DNA of 44,283 nucleotides from an uncultured Eubacteriales bacterium (GTDB lineage Bacteria > Bacillota > Clostridia > Oscillospirales > Acutalibacteraceae): assembly GCA_934486915.1 (NCBI GenBank), contig CAKSRC010000008.1, positions 1 through 44,283 of the forward strand. Direction: 5' to 3'. Positions 16,404 through 25,350 of the stretch are shown piece after piece. The notes below the pieces were generated by a model. The model saw only the letters and a list, made by a program, of their open reading frames with translations, made no database searches and had not been told where the DNA came from. The first letter of the stretch is position 1. Every line of letters begins with the position of its first letter. The translations under genes and the position numbers were made by a program.

Positions 16404-17712
16404 CTAAGTCACTCCTTCTTGAAATAAAGGAAAAAGAAATATTAACAATCATAATAAATACAAATAACACAAGGCCTATAGCAAAGAGGGCCTGCCTATG
16501 AAGTCCCGAAGAATATGACATTTCAAGTACGATCCCCGTTGTAAGGAGGCGAACGCTCCCTAAGATAGACGGCATATTAACAACATTTCCTGCAACCATT
16601 ATGACAGCCATTGTTTCTCCTATAGCTCTGCCAACACCAAGTATAACGGCGGATAATATCCCGGATTTTGCAGCGGGTATTGTGATTTTAAAAATAGTTC
16701 TTATAGGTGTCGCACCTAAAGCAAGAGATGCCTCTTTGTATGATATGGGCACTGACCTTAAAGAGGACTCTGATATTGTGATAACTGTTGGTAAAATCAT
16801 TATGGATAAAATTATTATTACGGCTAATAAACTGTCTCCCACTGAAAGGTCCCTAAATATATTTCTTATGATAGGTACTATAAAAAGCATACCAAAGAAT
16901 CCATATACGACTGAAGGAATACCCGCTAAAAGCTGTATTAACGGCCTTATAATATTTGAAATGTTGTTGGGTGAGATTTCGGCTAAAAATACGGCTGTCA
17001 ATATTCCTATAGGGACACCTATTATAATAGCTCCCAATGTTCCGCTAAAAGAACATAATATCAAAGGTAAAATTCCATATATATTATTTGACGGCTCCCA
17101 ATCTTTTCCCAAAATAAAATTAAAGAAACCTATTTCAAATATAGCAGGCAATCCGCATATTAGCATATACAATGTAATCAAGGCAACAAAACCGATTGAT
17201 ATGCACGAGGACAAAAAGAATATAATTTCAGATAACTTTTCCTTTGAGTATATTAGTGCAGAAACAGCTACGTTTAGTATATTAAATATAAACATCAGAA
17301 TAATTAGGAAAGAAAAAGTGATACTCATAGAACCTTTATCAAAATTGATTGATGACGCAAAAAGCATAGAACCTATTATGGCGATAGATAAAATTAGAAA
17401 GGAGTAGGATGCAAATTTTAATTTATCTATAATAAGAAAATAAACACCTAAAAAGAAAGATATAGACATTAATAGTATTATCACTTTTTCGACAATAGGG
17501 AAATATATAATATCATTTCTAAAAAGCAAACCTTTATCTTTTAATATTTGAAACAGTGAAAGATTATAGACATGATCCTCTAATGTATATTTAATGCACT
17601 TGCAAAAGAAGGAAATTAAGCTATAAACACAAAATACCAATATAATAGTCTTATATGTTATGGCCTTTTTGCTTTTTGGATTTTTAGTATCCTCTATAAT
17701 GAAATTCTCCAA
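16390..17712 (-). CDS. pstC: Phosphate ABC transporter permease PstC with N-terminal membrane extension
   Basis: The C-terminal 280 residues (from about 160) are a normal PstC permease. They include the conserved LLAGIPSVVYGFFG, the EAA loop SVPISYKEASLALGATPIRT, and GVGRAIGETMAVIMVAGN. The first 160 residues are not part of ordinary PstC. They hold about four extra hydrophobic segments (near 19-42, 76-97, 102-124, 131-157), raising the total to roughly ten. Without them the protein would have the usual length near 280-320. The best start is TTG at 17712, 7 bases after AGGAGG. The ATG at 17718 is only one base from that site. The role of the extension is unknown; it might add a regulatory or partner-binding module. 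Confidence 0.93.
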   Translation of the reverse strand: MENFIIEDTKNPKSKKAITYKTIILVFCVYSLISFFCKCIKYTLEDHVYNLSLFQILKDKGLLFRNDIIYFPIVEKVIILLMSISFFLGVYFLIIDKLKFASYSFLILSIAIIGSMLFASSINFDKGSMSITFSFLIILMFIFNILNVAVSALIYSKEKLSEIIFFLSSCISIGFVALITLYMLICGLPAIFEIGFFNFILGKDWEPSNNIYGILPLILCSFSGTLGAIIIGVPIGILTAVFLAEISPNNISNIIRPLIQLLAGIPSVVYGFFGMLFIVPIIRNIFRDLSVGDSLLAVIIILSIMILPTVITISESSLRSVPISYKEASLALGATPIRTIFKITIPAAKSGILSAVILGVGRAIGETMAVIMVAGNVVNMPSILGSVRLLTTGIVLEMSYSSGLHRQALFAIGLVLFVFIMIVNISFSFISRRSDLGAKK

Positions 17713-17729
17713 TATCATCCCTCCTCATA

Positions 17730-18581
17730 TCAAGATATATAGGCAGGGACAAGCCCTTGTTTAATAATAATATCTTTACCCATATCACTTTTTATAAACT
17801 CAAACCAAAGATTAATAAGTTCATTTTCCTTATTTTTAGAGTATACTTCTATAAAAGGTCTTGTTATTTTATATTCTTTAGAAAGTATAGTTTTGTCGCT
17901 TGGACTTATATTGTCGACGCTTATAGCCTTTACATTTCCTGAAACCGAGAATAAGGAGCAGTAACCGATTGCTGAGGGATCACTGGTTACCTTTGAGATT
18001 ATATCACCATTCTCCTGGTATTGTACGTCGTATTTAGTCTTAGAGACTATATTTAGAGCCGATTCAAAACCGTCACGGGTTCCTGAAGCCTCTTCTCTGC
18101 CTACAAGGGTTATCCTTTGACTTTTTTGGGACAATTGGGACCAATTAGTTATCTTCTTTGTAAAAATGTCTTGAAGTTCGCTGTAAGAGAGGTTATTTAT
18201 AGGGTTATCCTTATTTACAATGACAGCTATACCATCATAGGCTATTGTTATTGCATTAATGGAATCACTTTTTTCTTCATCGTTGAGTTCCCTTGATAGA
18301 TCTCCTATTAAAGAATTGCCACTAAGTACTGCGCCAACTGCAGCTCCTGAGCCGGTATCTGATTTTTCAACATGAATATCAGGGTAAAGTTTGGAAAACT
18401 CCTCGGCTAAGGAATTACAAAGTCTTGTCATCGAGGTGGAACCGTTTAAGGTGAGCTTCCCATTTAGGTTATGATTTGAGGAGGGTGAATTTATATAGCT
18501 TGGACTTATTATATTCGAGCACCCCTGCAATAAAAACATTGTGAGAGTAAGTATAATTACTTTTAATTTGTTTTTTTTCAT
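17730..18581 (-). CDS. pstS: Phosphate-binding lipoprotein of the Pst transporter
   Basis: This is the extracellular phosphate receptor that delivers phosphate to PstCA. The N-terminus has a lipoprotein signal with the lipobox LLQGC, so the mature protein should start at the cysteine and be lipid-anchored. PstS motifs visible are LNGSTSMTRL, TGSGAAVGAVLSG, GDLSREL, IAYDGIAVIVN and GREEASGTRDGFE, which hold the phosphate ligands. ATG 18581 (283 residues) has GGGCGG 5 bases upstream; a TTG 6 codons earlier is less likely. It is the first gene of pstSCAB, diverging from the TauE/SafE pair. No clear Pho-type box was recognised in the 131-bp gap. Confidence 0.96.
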   Translation of the reverse strand: MKKNKLKVIILTLTMFLLQGCSNIISPSYINSPSSNHNLNGKLTLNGSTSMTRLCNSLAEEFSKLYPDIHVEKSDTGSGAAVGAVLSGNSLIGDLSRELNDEEKSDSINAITIAYDGIAVIVNKDNPINNLSYSELQDIFTKKITNWSQLSQKSQRITLVGREEASGTRDGFESALNIVSKTKYDVQYQENGDIISKVTSDPSAIGYCSLFSVSGNVKAISVDNISPSDKTILSKEYKITRPFIEVYSKNKENELINLWFEFIKSDMGKDIIIKQGLVPAYIS

Positions 18582-18730
18582 GTTGACCGCCCTTAACAAA
18601 TATTCTTATTTATAAAATTGACATAACATTTGGATTTTATACTAAAAGAGAAATTGTAATTTATATATGCATACAATAATTATTTTAGAAAATAATAACT
18701 TTAATTACATTTATTAAGGGGAAGTGCCTT

Positions 18731-19081
18731 TTGAAAAAGTTTCTTTCATATTTGGGAGGTCTTTTAGCAGGAGTTTTAAATGGGCTTTTAGGAGCCGGCG
18801 GGGGAATGATAATAGTGCCAATGCTTGTAAAATCGGGTCTGGAGCGAAAAAAGGCCCATGCTACTTCAGTATGTATTATATTGCCTATATGTATTTTTAG
18901 TGCAGCTATGTATTTAAGTTCCGGGAGTGTGACCTTAAGCGACAGTTACCCATATTTACTTTGGGGAGTGATAGGGTCTATTATAGGTGCATGGATTCTG
19001 CCTAAGATCAATCAAAATCTTTTAAAGAAGATTTTTTCAATACTTATGCTTTGGGCTTCTTATAGGATGTTGCTAAGATGA
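18731..19081 (+). CDS. Half-size TauE/SafE family membrane protein, first half
   Basis: This 116-residue protein corresponds to the N-terminal half of a TauE/SafE sulfite/organic-anion exporter. It has about four hydrophobic segments and the family's first repeat motif GLLGAGGGMIIVPML, followed by KKAHATSV. The start is TTG with GGGGAAG upstream. Its stop overlaps the start of the next gene (ATGA), which encodes the second half in another reading frame. Ordinary family members have both halves in one 240-270 residue chain. The tight overlap argues for a stable two-subunit transporter rather than decay. The substrate is unknown; family members move sulfite, sulfoacetate or related anions. Confidence 0.85.
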   Translation: MKKFLSYLGGLLAGVLNGLLGAGGGMIIVPMLVKSGLERKKAHATSVCIILPICIFSAAMYLSSGSVTLSDSYPYLLWGVIGSIIGAWILPKINQNLLKKIFSILMLWASYRMLLR

Positions 19082-19443
19082 GCGGGATGTTAACTTCAAT
19101 AGCGGGTGTTCTTTCAGGGTTGCTTGGTGCTATGGGACTAGGGGGCGGGGGAATACTGATTATTTACTTGTCATTATTTACTGACACTCCCCAAGCAACA
19201 GCCCAAGGAATTAATTTAATATTTTTTATACCGTCTGCACTGATAGCGGTTTTTGTGTATTTTAAAAAGAAACTTATTTCACTTAAAGTAGCTGTAGTTT
19301 CATCGATTTTAGGAGTGGTAGGGGCTTTTTTTGGAACAAAGCTTTCTTATATGTTGGATGATAATATTTTAAGTAAACTTTTTGGAATTTTACTTTTAAT
19401 AATGGGACTAAGTCAACTTTTTTCAAAAAAGGAGAGTAAATAA
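19078..19443 (+). CDS. Half-size TauE/SafE family membrane protein, second half
   Basis: This 121-residue protein is the second repeat unit of a TauE/SafE exporter. It begins SGMLTSIAGVLSGLLGAMGL followed by GGGGILIIYL, then ATAQGINLIFFIPSALIA, with about four hydrophobic segments and a basic end. It starts at the ATG that overlaps the preceding stop by 4 bp, so its translation depends on the first half. Both proteins have intact starts and ends and full motifs, which suggests a functional split gene. The frame differs from that of the first gene, so a sequencing indel fused to a chance ATGA cannot be fully excluded. Confidence 0.85.
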   Translation: MSGMLTSIAGVLSGLLGAMGLGGGGILIIYLSLFTDTPQATAQGINLIFFIPSALIAVFVYFKKKLISLKVAVVSSILGVVGAFFGTKLSYMLDDNILSKLFGILLLIMGLSQLFSKKESK

Positions 19444-19478
19444 TTTTAAATATATTATTTTGCTGTCTATAAAAAAAT

Positions 19479-19523
19479 AAAAATCTTGCATTATAAGCCA
19501 TTAAGCTATAGTGCAAGATTTTT
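19479..19523. terminator. Bidirectional terminator between the TauE/SafE pair and ribF
   Basis: The arms AAAAATCTTGCATTATA (19479-19495) and TATAGTGCAAGATTTTT (19507-19523) form a 17-pair stem with one G-U pair and an 11-nt loop. It has A and T runs on both sides. The right arm includes the ribF stop codon and its last codons. Confidence 0.88.
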
Positions 19524-20453
19524 TACATGATTTTTATCAAATAGGTTATTATACATTTTCTTAGCTATTGATGCATCGCTAAGTATTTGATTTTTTAAGT
19601 CTTGTAAGCAAGTGAATTTTTTTTCTTCTCTTAAATATTTGACAAGCTCTACTTTTACATTATGCCCATAAATATCTTCACCATTATAATCTATAAGCCA
19701 TGTTTCGATATTGGGTTTTGAACCTTCAAATGTTGGTTTTAATCCTATATTCGTGACAGAACAATACTTTTTAGACCCATAAGTGGTAATAGAAAAGTAT
19801 ACCCCAAATTTAGGGATTATTAGTCCTTCCTCAAAATCTTGATTAATGGTTGGAATACCAATGGTTCTACCCAATTTTTTGCCGTTTATAACGACATTTT
19901 CAAACGAGAAATATCTTCCAAGCATATTTTTCACATCATCAAGTTTGGCTTCCTTGATGCAGTTTTTTATTCTTGTAGAGCTTATGGGATTTTCTTTGTA
20001 ATTAAGAGGGGCTATTATGACCACATCTATATTTTTTTCGTTACATAGCTTTTTTAGATCATAAGCATTTGCCTTTGCACCAAAGCCAAAGTGATAATTA
20101 AAGCCGCAAACAACTTTTTTTGCGTTAAGCTTATCGACTAAAACAGTGTTTACGAATTCTTGTGGAGAAAGTTTTGAAATAGAACTGAAATCTATCTCGT
20201 AAACTTGTTTTATTCCTATATTTTCAAGCAAAATTTCCTTTTGGCTTTTGCTTATGATATTATCTTTGCCTTTATTTTGGTCATTAGGTTTATATATATT
20301 ATTAAGCGTAAATACAGTAGGGACTAAATTAGGTTTTGATATATCGACTGCCTTGGATATTACGGCTTGATGACCAAGATGTATGCCGTCAAAAAGCCCG
20401 AGGGCTACTGATGTTTTAGAGTTAGAATGCGAAAGCTTATTATATATAATCAT
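19506..20453 (-). CDS. ribF: Bifunctional riboflavin kinase / FAD synthetase
   Basis: This enzyme makes FMN and then FAD from riboflavin. The N-terminal nucleotidyltransferase half has GLFDGIHLGHQAV with the HxGH-type motif, CGFNYHFGFGAKAN, and the SSTRIKNCI motif. The C-terminal half is the riboflavin kinase domain (GRTIGIPTINQ, then FGVYFS, GLKPTFEG and ETWLID), with the threonine and asparagine that bind the nucleotide. ATG 20453 has AAAGGA 9 bases upstream; the TTG two codons earlier is too close to it. It is the last gene of the rimP-nusA-infB operon, as in many Clostridia, and lies 36 bp behind truB. Confidence 0.96.
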   Translation of the reverse strand: MIIYNKLSHSNSKTSVALGLFDGIHLGHQAVISKAVDISKPNLVPTVFTLNNIYKPNDQNKGKDNIISKSQKEILLENIGIKQVYEIDFSSISKLSPQEFVNTVLVDKLNAKKVVCGFNYHFGFGAKANAYDLKKLCNEKNIDVVIIAPLNYKENPISSTRIKNCIKEAKLDDVKNMLGRYFSFENVVINGKKLGRTIGIPTINQDFEEGLIIPKFGVYFSITTYGSKKYCSVTNIGLKPTFEGSKPNIETWLIDYNGEDIYGHNVKVELVKYLREEKKFTCLQDLKNQILSDASIAKKMYNNLFDKNHVKNLAL

Positions 20454-20489
20454 ATACAAAGATCCTTTTAAACAGCAAAAGTTAATGTT

Positions 20490-21386
20490 TTAAAAATGTT
20501 TTAATACTTTTAGCATTTCTTTTTCTATAGATATGATACCAAGTCCCAAGAAGGTTTGCCTAGGGTCAAATACTCTAAAAATTTCTTCGTCTTTAGGAGT
20601 GTATGAATTAAGCCTGAGGCGGTCAATAGACAAGGCTCCGCCATTTTTAAATCGTATGGTTTGAGCTTCGCTAATGCATATGGGTTTATAATTTAGGAAT
20701 AATTTTTCGACCGGTAAAATATAATTTTCGAGTTTTGGTTCTAAATCTCTTGCTTTATCGATAGTAAGCGAATTTGATAGATCGAATCCGCAGGCAAATG
20801 TCCTTCTAAGGTCCGTCATAACTGCGTAGGTACCTAATTTTTTGCCAAGATCTTCGCAAATAGTTCTTATATACGTACCTTTTGAACACGATACTATAAA
20901 TGATCCTTCGCCTATGGTTTCATCAAAGTTTAGAAGTTCTATTTTTGATATATTAATTTTTCGTGGTTTTCTTTCAACTTCTATGCCTTGTCTTGCTAGG
21001 TCATATAATCGTTTACCGTCTTGTTTTAAGGCAGAGTACATAGGCGGAACCTGCAGTATGTCACCATAAAAACTGCTAAGTGCTTGTTTCACATCACTTG
21101 TTTTAACGTCAAAATCACATTTTGTGATAATTTCCCCGGTAATATCTTGAGTATCCGTTTTTATTCCAAGCTTAAATGAAGCAATATACTCTTTATTAGT
21201 ATTTGGGAGCAAAGATTGGGCTTTTGTTGCATTTCCTACTAAAATGGGCAAAACTCCCGTAGCCATTGGGTCCAATGTCCCCGTGTGGCCTATCTTTTTA
21301 GTATGAAGTAATTTTCTCATGACTGCCACAACATCAAATGATGTGAAATCTTTGGGCTTGTCGATAACGATAACTCCGTTTATCAT
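20490..21386 (-). CDS. truB: tRNA pseudouridine(55) synthase
   Basis: This 298-residue enzyme converts U55 in the T loop of tRNAs to pseudouridine. The catalytic aspartate lies in HTGTLDPMATGVLPILVG (about residues 34-51). Family motifs GVIVIDKPKDFTSFDVV at the N-terminus, QVPPMYSALKQDGKRLYDLARQG and SCSKGTYIRTICEDLG are complete. The C-terminal region (from about 220) is a short PUA-like extension. The ATG overlaps the nrnA stop by 4 bp (ATGA), indicating coupled translation. Confidence 0.97.
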   Translation of the reverse strand: MINGVIVIDKPKDFTSFDVVAVMRKLLHTKKIGHTGTLDPMATGVLPILVGNATKAQSLLPNTNKEYIASFKLGIKTDTQDITGEIITKCDFDVKTSDVKQALSSFYGDILQVPPMYSALKQDGKRLYDLARQGIEVERKPRKINISKIELLNFDETIGEGSFIVSCSKGTYIRTICEDLGKKLGTYAVMTDLRRTFACGFDLSNSLTIDKARDLEPKLENYILPVEKLFLNYKPICISEAQTIRFKNGGALSIDRLRLNSYTPKDEEIFRVFDPRQTFLGLGIISIEKEMLKVLKHF

Positions 21387-22345
21387 AATATGTTTTCCAA
21401 TTCATCTTTTATTATTTCTAATATTTTGTTTTGGGCATCTTCTTTTTTACTGCTTATAGTGCAGCCTGCTGCAGCCCTATGACCACCGCCACCTAATTTT
21501 TCGCATATTTTTGAGGCGTCTATTTCATCGCTGGTTCTAATTGATACCTTGAATACATCATTTTCTTTTTCTCTTAGGGTGACGCCTATTAACACGCCTT
21601 CAATTTTTCTTGGTATTGAGGCAAAGCCTTCAAGGTCACTTTCATCAGTTACTTGGGATTCTTTTAGCATTTCATTTGTAATAAATATAACCGCACATTT
21701 AGCGTTAAAATGATAGCTTATTGAATTATATACAAGTTTTTCAAGCTCCATTCTATTTTTAGATTTAGTATCAAACATAATTTTATTAATGAAACTGTGT
21801 TCGGCCCCAAGTTCAATCATTCTTGCTGCGATTTTGTGCGTTTCGGGGGTTACATTGGAATATTTAAAACAGCCTGTATCAGTTGATATTCCCGTATATA
21901 TAGCATTTGCAATATCTTTATCGATTGGTATATACATAGCGTTTATAAGCGCGTATATTATTTCGGCTGTTGCCGCTTTGGTTGAATCTATATAAGATAA
22001 ATGAGCAAAGTTTTCTTTTTCGATATGATGGTCAATTTTTAAGTTGATTATTTCTTTGTATTGCTCTAGATTTTTTCCTAAGAGATTAGTACTTGCTACG
22101 TCAACGCTTATAATAAAATTCGGGATAAAGTCTTGGTTTAATATACCTGAAAATAAATAGTCGTATTTTTTAGGAATTTCACTTGTGTTGACGACTTTAG
22201 CCATTTTGCCTATTTTTTGAAGAGCTTTGCAAAGAGCACAAGCTGAACCCAAAGTATCCCCGTCGGGATACTGGTGGGTCAAAATATAAAAGCAATCGTT
22301 TTCTTTTATTTTTTCTGCTATATTACTTAAGCTCGTCATCTTCAT
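21383..22345 (-). CDS. nrnA: DHH-family phosphoesterase, NrnA-type oligoribonuclease/pAp phosphatase
   Basis: This 320-residue enzyme should degrade very short RNA and dephosphorylate 3'-phosphoadenosine 5'-phosphate. The DHH domain has THQYPDGDTLGSACAL with the metal-binding Asp and His, SVDVAS, and KIDHHIEKENFAH, which is the DHH signature itself. The C-terminal DHHA1 domain has LGGGGHRAAAGC. Length is normal. The start is ATG 22345, inside the end of rbfA (23-bp overlap). Its place between rbfA and truB is the usual one in Firmicutes. Confidence 0.95.
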   Translation of the reverse strand: MKMTSLSNIAEKIKENDCFYILTHQYPDGDTLGSACALCKALQKIGKMAKVVNTSEIPKKYDYLFSGILNQDFIPNFIISVDVASTNLLGKNLEQYKEIINLKIDHHIEKENFAHLSYIDSTKAATAEIIYALINAMYIPIDKDIANAIYTGISTDTGCFKYSNVTPETHKIAARMIELGAEHSFINKIMFDTKSKNRMELEKLVYNSISYHFNAKCAVIFITNEMLKESQVTDESDLEGFASIPRKIEGVLIGVTLREKENDVFKVSIRTSDEIDASKICEKLGGGGHRAAAGCTISSKKEDAQNKILEIIKDELENIL

Positions 22346-22688
22346 CGTCCTTTAGCTTATTTATGAGTTTTGAGATATTTGCGCTGTATTCTATAGAGTC
22401 TGTAGGCTTAAAGGAAATAGAGGGAATTTGTCTAAGGCTAAGCCTGCTTGCAAGTTCATGTTTTATAAAACCTTCCCCGGATTTAAGGCCTGCCACGGCC
22501 TTTTTAGCTGCATCCATTCCTTCCATAGCGCTTATATATACTTTGCAAAACGATAAATCTTTTGCAACATCTACCCTAACTATGCTTATAAGTGCATCTC
22601 TTACCCTAGGGTCTTTCATTTCTCTTAGTATAGCGGTAAGCTCTCTTTTTATATCTTCAGCATTTCTTTGTGCTTTGTGACTAGGCAT
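22323..22688 (-). CDS. rbfA: 30S ribosome-binding factor A
   Basis: This 121-residue KH-fold protein assists maturation of the 16S rRNA 5' end in the 30S subunit. The family pattern is plain: an N-terminal helix (RNAEDIKRELTAILREM), then KDPRV with SIVRVDVAKDLSFCKVYISA, and the C-terminal LRQIPSISFKPTDSIEYS. The ATG has AGGAGG 8 bases upstream. It overlaps nrnA and follows infB after 31 bp, as is standard. The acidic KDDEDDELK end is unremarkable. Confidence 0.97.
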   Translation of the reverse strand: MPSHKAQRNAEDIKRELTAILREMKDPRVRDALISIVRVDVAKDLSFCKVYISAMEGMDAAKKAVAGLKSGEGFIKHELASRLSLRQIPSISFKPTDSIEYSANISKLINKLKDDEDDELK

Positions 22689-22719
22689 GTTAAGCCTCCT
22701 TTGAATAAGTAATATATGA

Positions 22720-25020
22720 TTAGTCTTCTCTATATTCTTCCATTATGAACGCTTCGAAGATATCGCCTTGCTTAATATCGTTGAATTTTTCAAGACCTAT
22801 ACCGCATTCATAACCTTGAGCTACTTCTTTAACGTCATCTTTGAATCTTCTTAGTGAAAGTATTGTATCTTCTGCTATAACAATACCGTCTCTTACAACT
22901 CTAATACCGGCATTTCTTGAAATTTTTCCACTTACGACATAACTTCCTGCAATGGTGCCGACTTTACTTATTTTATAAACTTCGCGGCATTCTGCTTTAC
23001 CAATGACAACTTCTCTAAACTTAGGATCTCTTAATCCTTTCATAGCAAGCTCTATTTCTTCAATGCAATCATAAATAATACGATATAAACGAATGTCGAC
23101 ATTATTTTGTTTTGCGTTTTCTTCAGCAATAGGGGTTGGACGTACATTAAAGCCTACGATTATAGCATTTGAAGCGCTTGCAAGCATAACGTCTGACTCA
23201 TTGATAGCTCCAACTCCGCCGTGGATAACATGGACTCTAACTTCTTCGTTGGTTAATCTTTCTAGTGATTGACGAACAGCTTCGACTGAACCTTGAACAT
23301 CGGCCTTAATTATAATTTTGAGTTCCTTGATTTCGCCTAATTGCATTTGGTCAAATAAGTTATCAAGAGTAACTTTAGTTGCAGAATTGAATTTTTCTTC
23401 TTTTCTCTTTTCTTTTCTTTGTTCAACCAATTCTCTTGCAAGACGTTCATCAGATACGCAGTTAAAGACATCTCCACCAAATGGAACATCATCAAGTCCT
23501 GTAATCTTAACAGGTGTTGACGGGCCTGCGCTTTTAACTTTTACACCTTTGTAGTTAGACATAGCCCTTACTCTTCCTACAGTAGTTCCTGCTACGATAG
23601 TATCACCTATAGATAGTGTACCGTTTTGCACCAATACTGTAGCGACAGGACCTTTAGATTTATCAAGTCTTGATTCAATTACAGTTCCCTTTGCAGCACG
23701 ATTTGGATTAGCTCTTAAATTCTTCATTTCTGCGATTAGAACTATCATTTCAAGGAGTTCTTTGATACCGCTTTTAGTTTTTGCGGAAACAGGTATACAA
23801 GGTACATCGCCGCCCCATTCTTCGGGAACGATGCCATATTCAGTGAGCTGTTGTTTTACTAAGTCAGGGTTAGCTCCCGGTTTATCCATCTTATTTATTG
23901 CTACTATAATCGATACATTTGCGTCTTTTGCATGGTTTATAGCTTCTACGGTTTGAGGCATAATGCCATCATCTGCAGCAACTACCAATACGGCTATATC
24001 AGTAACTTGAGCACCTCTTGCTCTCATTGTAGTAAATGCTTCATGGCCCGGGGTATCTAAGAATGTTATAGGCTTTCCGTCAATATTTACGCTGTAAGCA
24101 CCGATATGTTGAGTAATGCCGCCGGCTTCTGTTGAGGTGACGTCAGATTTTCTTATAGCATCTAGTAGTGAGGTTTTTCCATGGTCAACGTGTCCCATAA
24201 CGACTACTACGGGAGCTCTTGTTACTAAATCCTCTTCTGCATCCTCACTGTCGTCTATAATTTTTTCTTCTATTGTGACTACAACTTCTTTTTCGACTTT
24301 AGCATGAAATTCCATTGCAACAAGACTTGCGGTATCGAAGTCGATTACATCATTAATGTTGGTCATTATGCCTAAAAGCATAAGTTTTTTAATAACTTCC
24401 GCTGCTGTAGCCTTTAATTTTAATGCAAGGTCATTGACAACTATTTCATCAGGAATAGTTATTGTAAGAGGTTTTTGCTTTCTTTGAGCAGCTATTCTTG
24501 CAAGTCTTTCAGCTTCGGTTTCCTTTTTTGCAAATTTATTTTTTCCTTTTCTTTGGGAACGTTGATTGATCTTTTGTTTGTTTTGAACAGTGTTAACATC
24601 CTTAACCTTTTCAGAAGCCATGACATAGTACTTTTCATTATACTTTTCTATATCAACTTGTGCGGCTCTTGTATCAATAACTCTGCTTTCTTTTCTTTTT
24701 GGAGCATTATTTTTTTGAGTGTTAGAGTTATTTTTACTTTCTGCATTTGTTGTTGTTGACTTTGTGTTTTTTGTGGTTTTTGGAGATTTCTTAATTTGAG
24801 ATTTTTTTGATTCGGCAGGGTTCTTTTTTTGAAGATATTCTTCTAAATTATCAATACCCCTTTTTTGAGTATAGTATTCAAATATATAGTTAAGTTCTTC
24901 TTCGGTTAGAGCTGTCATATATTTTTTTGTTTCGCCAAAACGTTCTTTAATAAGCCCTATTATTTCTTTATTAGTCACGTTTAGATCTTTAGCGATCTCA
25001 TGTATTCTATATTTAATCAT
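22720..25020 (-). CDS. infB: Translation initiation factor IF-2
   Basis: This 766-residue GTPase places initiator tRNA on the ribosome. An N-terminal IF2 helix domain (about 1-65) is followed by a Lys/Asn/Ser-rich low-complexity linker (65-180) and the second IF2-N domain. The GTPase core has VVVMGHVDHGKTSLLDAI (G1), TQHIGAYSV with GGIT (G2), FLDTPGHEAF (G3), INKMDKPGAN (G4) and VSAKTK (G5), then domains II, III and IV. AAGGGG lies about 11 bases before the ATG. It sits between ylxQ and rbfA. Confidence 0.98.
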   Translation of the reverse strand: MIKYRIHEIAKDLNVTNKEIIGLIKERFGETKKYMTALTEEELNYIFEYYTQKRGIDNLEEYLQKKNPAESKKSQIKKSPKTTKNTKSTTTNAESKNNSNTQKNNAPKRKESRVIDTRAAQVDIEKYNEKYYVMASEKVKDVNTVQNKQKINQRSQRKGKNKFAKKETEAERLARIAAQRKQKPLTITIPDEIVVNDLALKLKATAAEVIKKLMLLGIMTNINDVIDFDTASLVAMEFHAKVEKEVVVTIEEKIIDDSEDAEEDLVTRAPVVVVMGHVDHGKTSLLDAIRKSDVTSTEAGGITQHIGAYSVNIDGKPITFLDTPGHEAFTTMRARGAQVTDIAVLVVAADDGIMPQTVEAINHAKDANVSIIVAINKMDKPGANPDLVKQQLTEYGIVPEEWGGDVPCIPVSAKTKSGIKELLEMIVLIAEMKNLRANPNRAAKGTVIESRLDKSKGPVATVLVQNGTLSIGDTIVAGTTVGRVRAMSNYKGVKVKSAGPSTPVKITGLDDVPFGGDVFNCVSDERLARELVEQRKEKRKEEKFNSATKVTLDNLFDQMQLGEIKELKIIIKADVQGSVEAVRQSLERLTNEEVRVHVIHGGVGAINESDVMLASASNAIIVGFNVRPTPIAEENAKQNNVDIRLYRIIYDCIEEIELAMKGLRDPKFREVVIGKAECREVYKISKVGTIAGSYVVSGKISRNAGIRVVRDGIVIAEDTILSLRRFKDDVKEVAQGYECGIGLEKFNDIKQGDIFEAFIMEEYRED

Positions 25021-25035
25021 ATAAACTAAACCCCT

Positions 25036-25350
25036 TTATTCTTGTATTTCGCATAGCATTTGTATTTTTTTAGCAAATCCGCTGTCTTTTATACATATGA
25101 TCCCGGCTTTTTTATTAAGTACTTGTTCATATTCACTCATAGATATATTTGTCATAAGTGTTTTAACATTTTTTTTAGAGGCTGCCTTTTCAACATCATT
25201 AATCGATCTTGTTGATAAGTCGCTTGAAAAAAGGATTAATTCAGCAGTATTTTCGAGTATGGATTCATATGTGGCATCTTTGCCAATACTTAGCTTTGCG
25301 GCCTTTTTGGCAAGACCTATAAAAGATATGATTTTAGACTTAGTTTCCAT
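25036..25350 (-). CDS. ylxQ: L7Ae/L30e-like RNA-binding protein YlxQ
   Basis: This 104-residue protein has the L7Ae/L30e ribosomal fold. FIGLAKKAAKLSIGKDATYE near the N-terminus matches the family's first helix and strand, followed by LILFSSDLS and a C-terminal basic region. Such proteins bind kink-turn RNAs, but the target of YlxQ is not established. The ATG overlaps the end of ylxR by 11 bp. The position between ylxR and infB is diagnostic. Confidence 0.92.
   Translation of the reverse strand: METKSKIISFIGLAKKAAKLSIGKDATYESILENTAELILFSSDLSTRSINDVEKAASKKNVKTLMTNISMSEYEQVLNKKAGIICIKDSGFAKKIQMLCEIQE

Noticed and set aside
16601..17407. 268-codon open frame antisense to pstC
   Set aside because: It mirrors the membrane-protein codons of pstC on the other strand, with no ribosome binding site or family match. 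pstC itself is clear.
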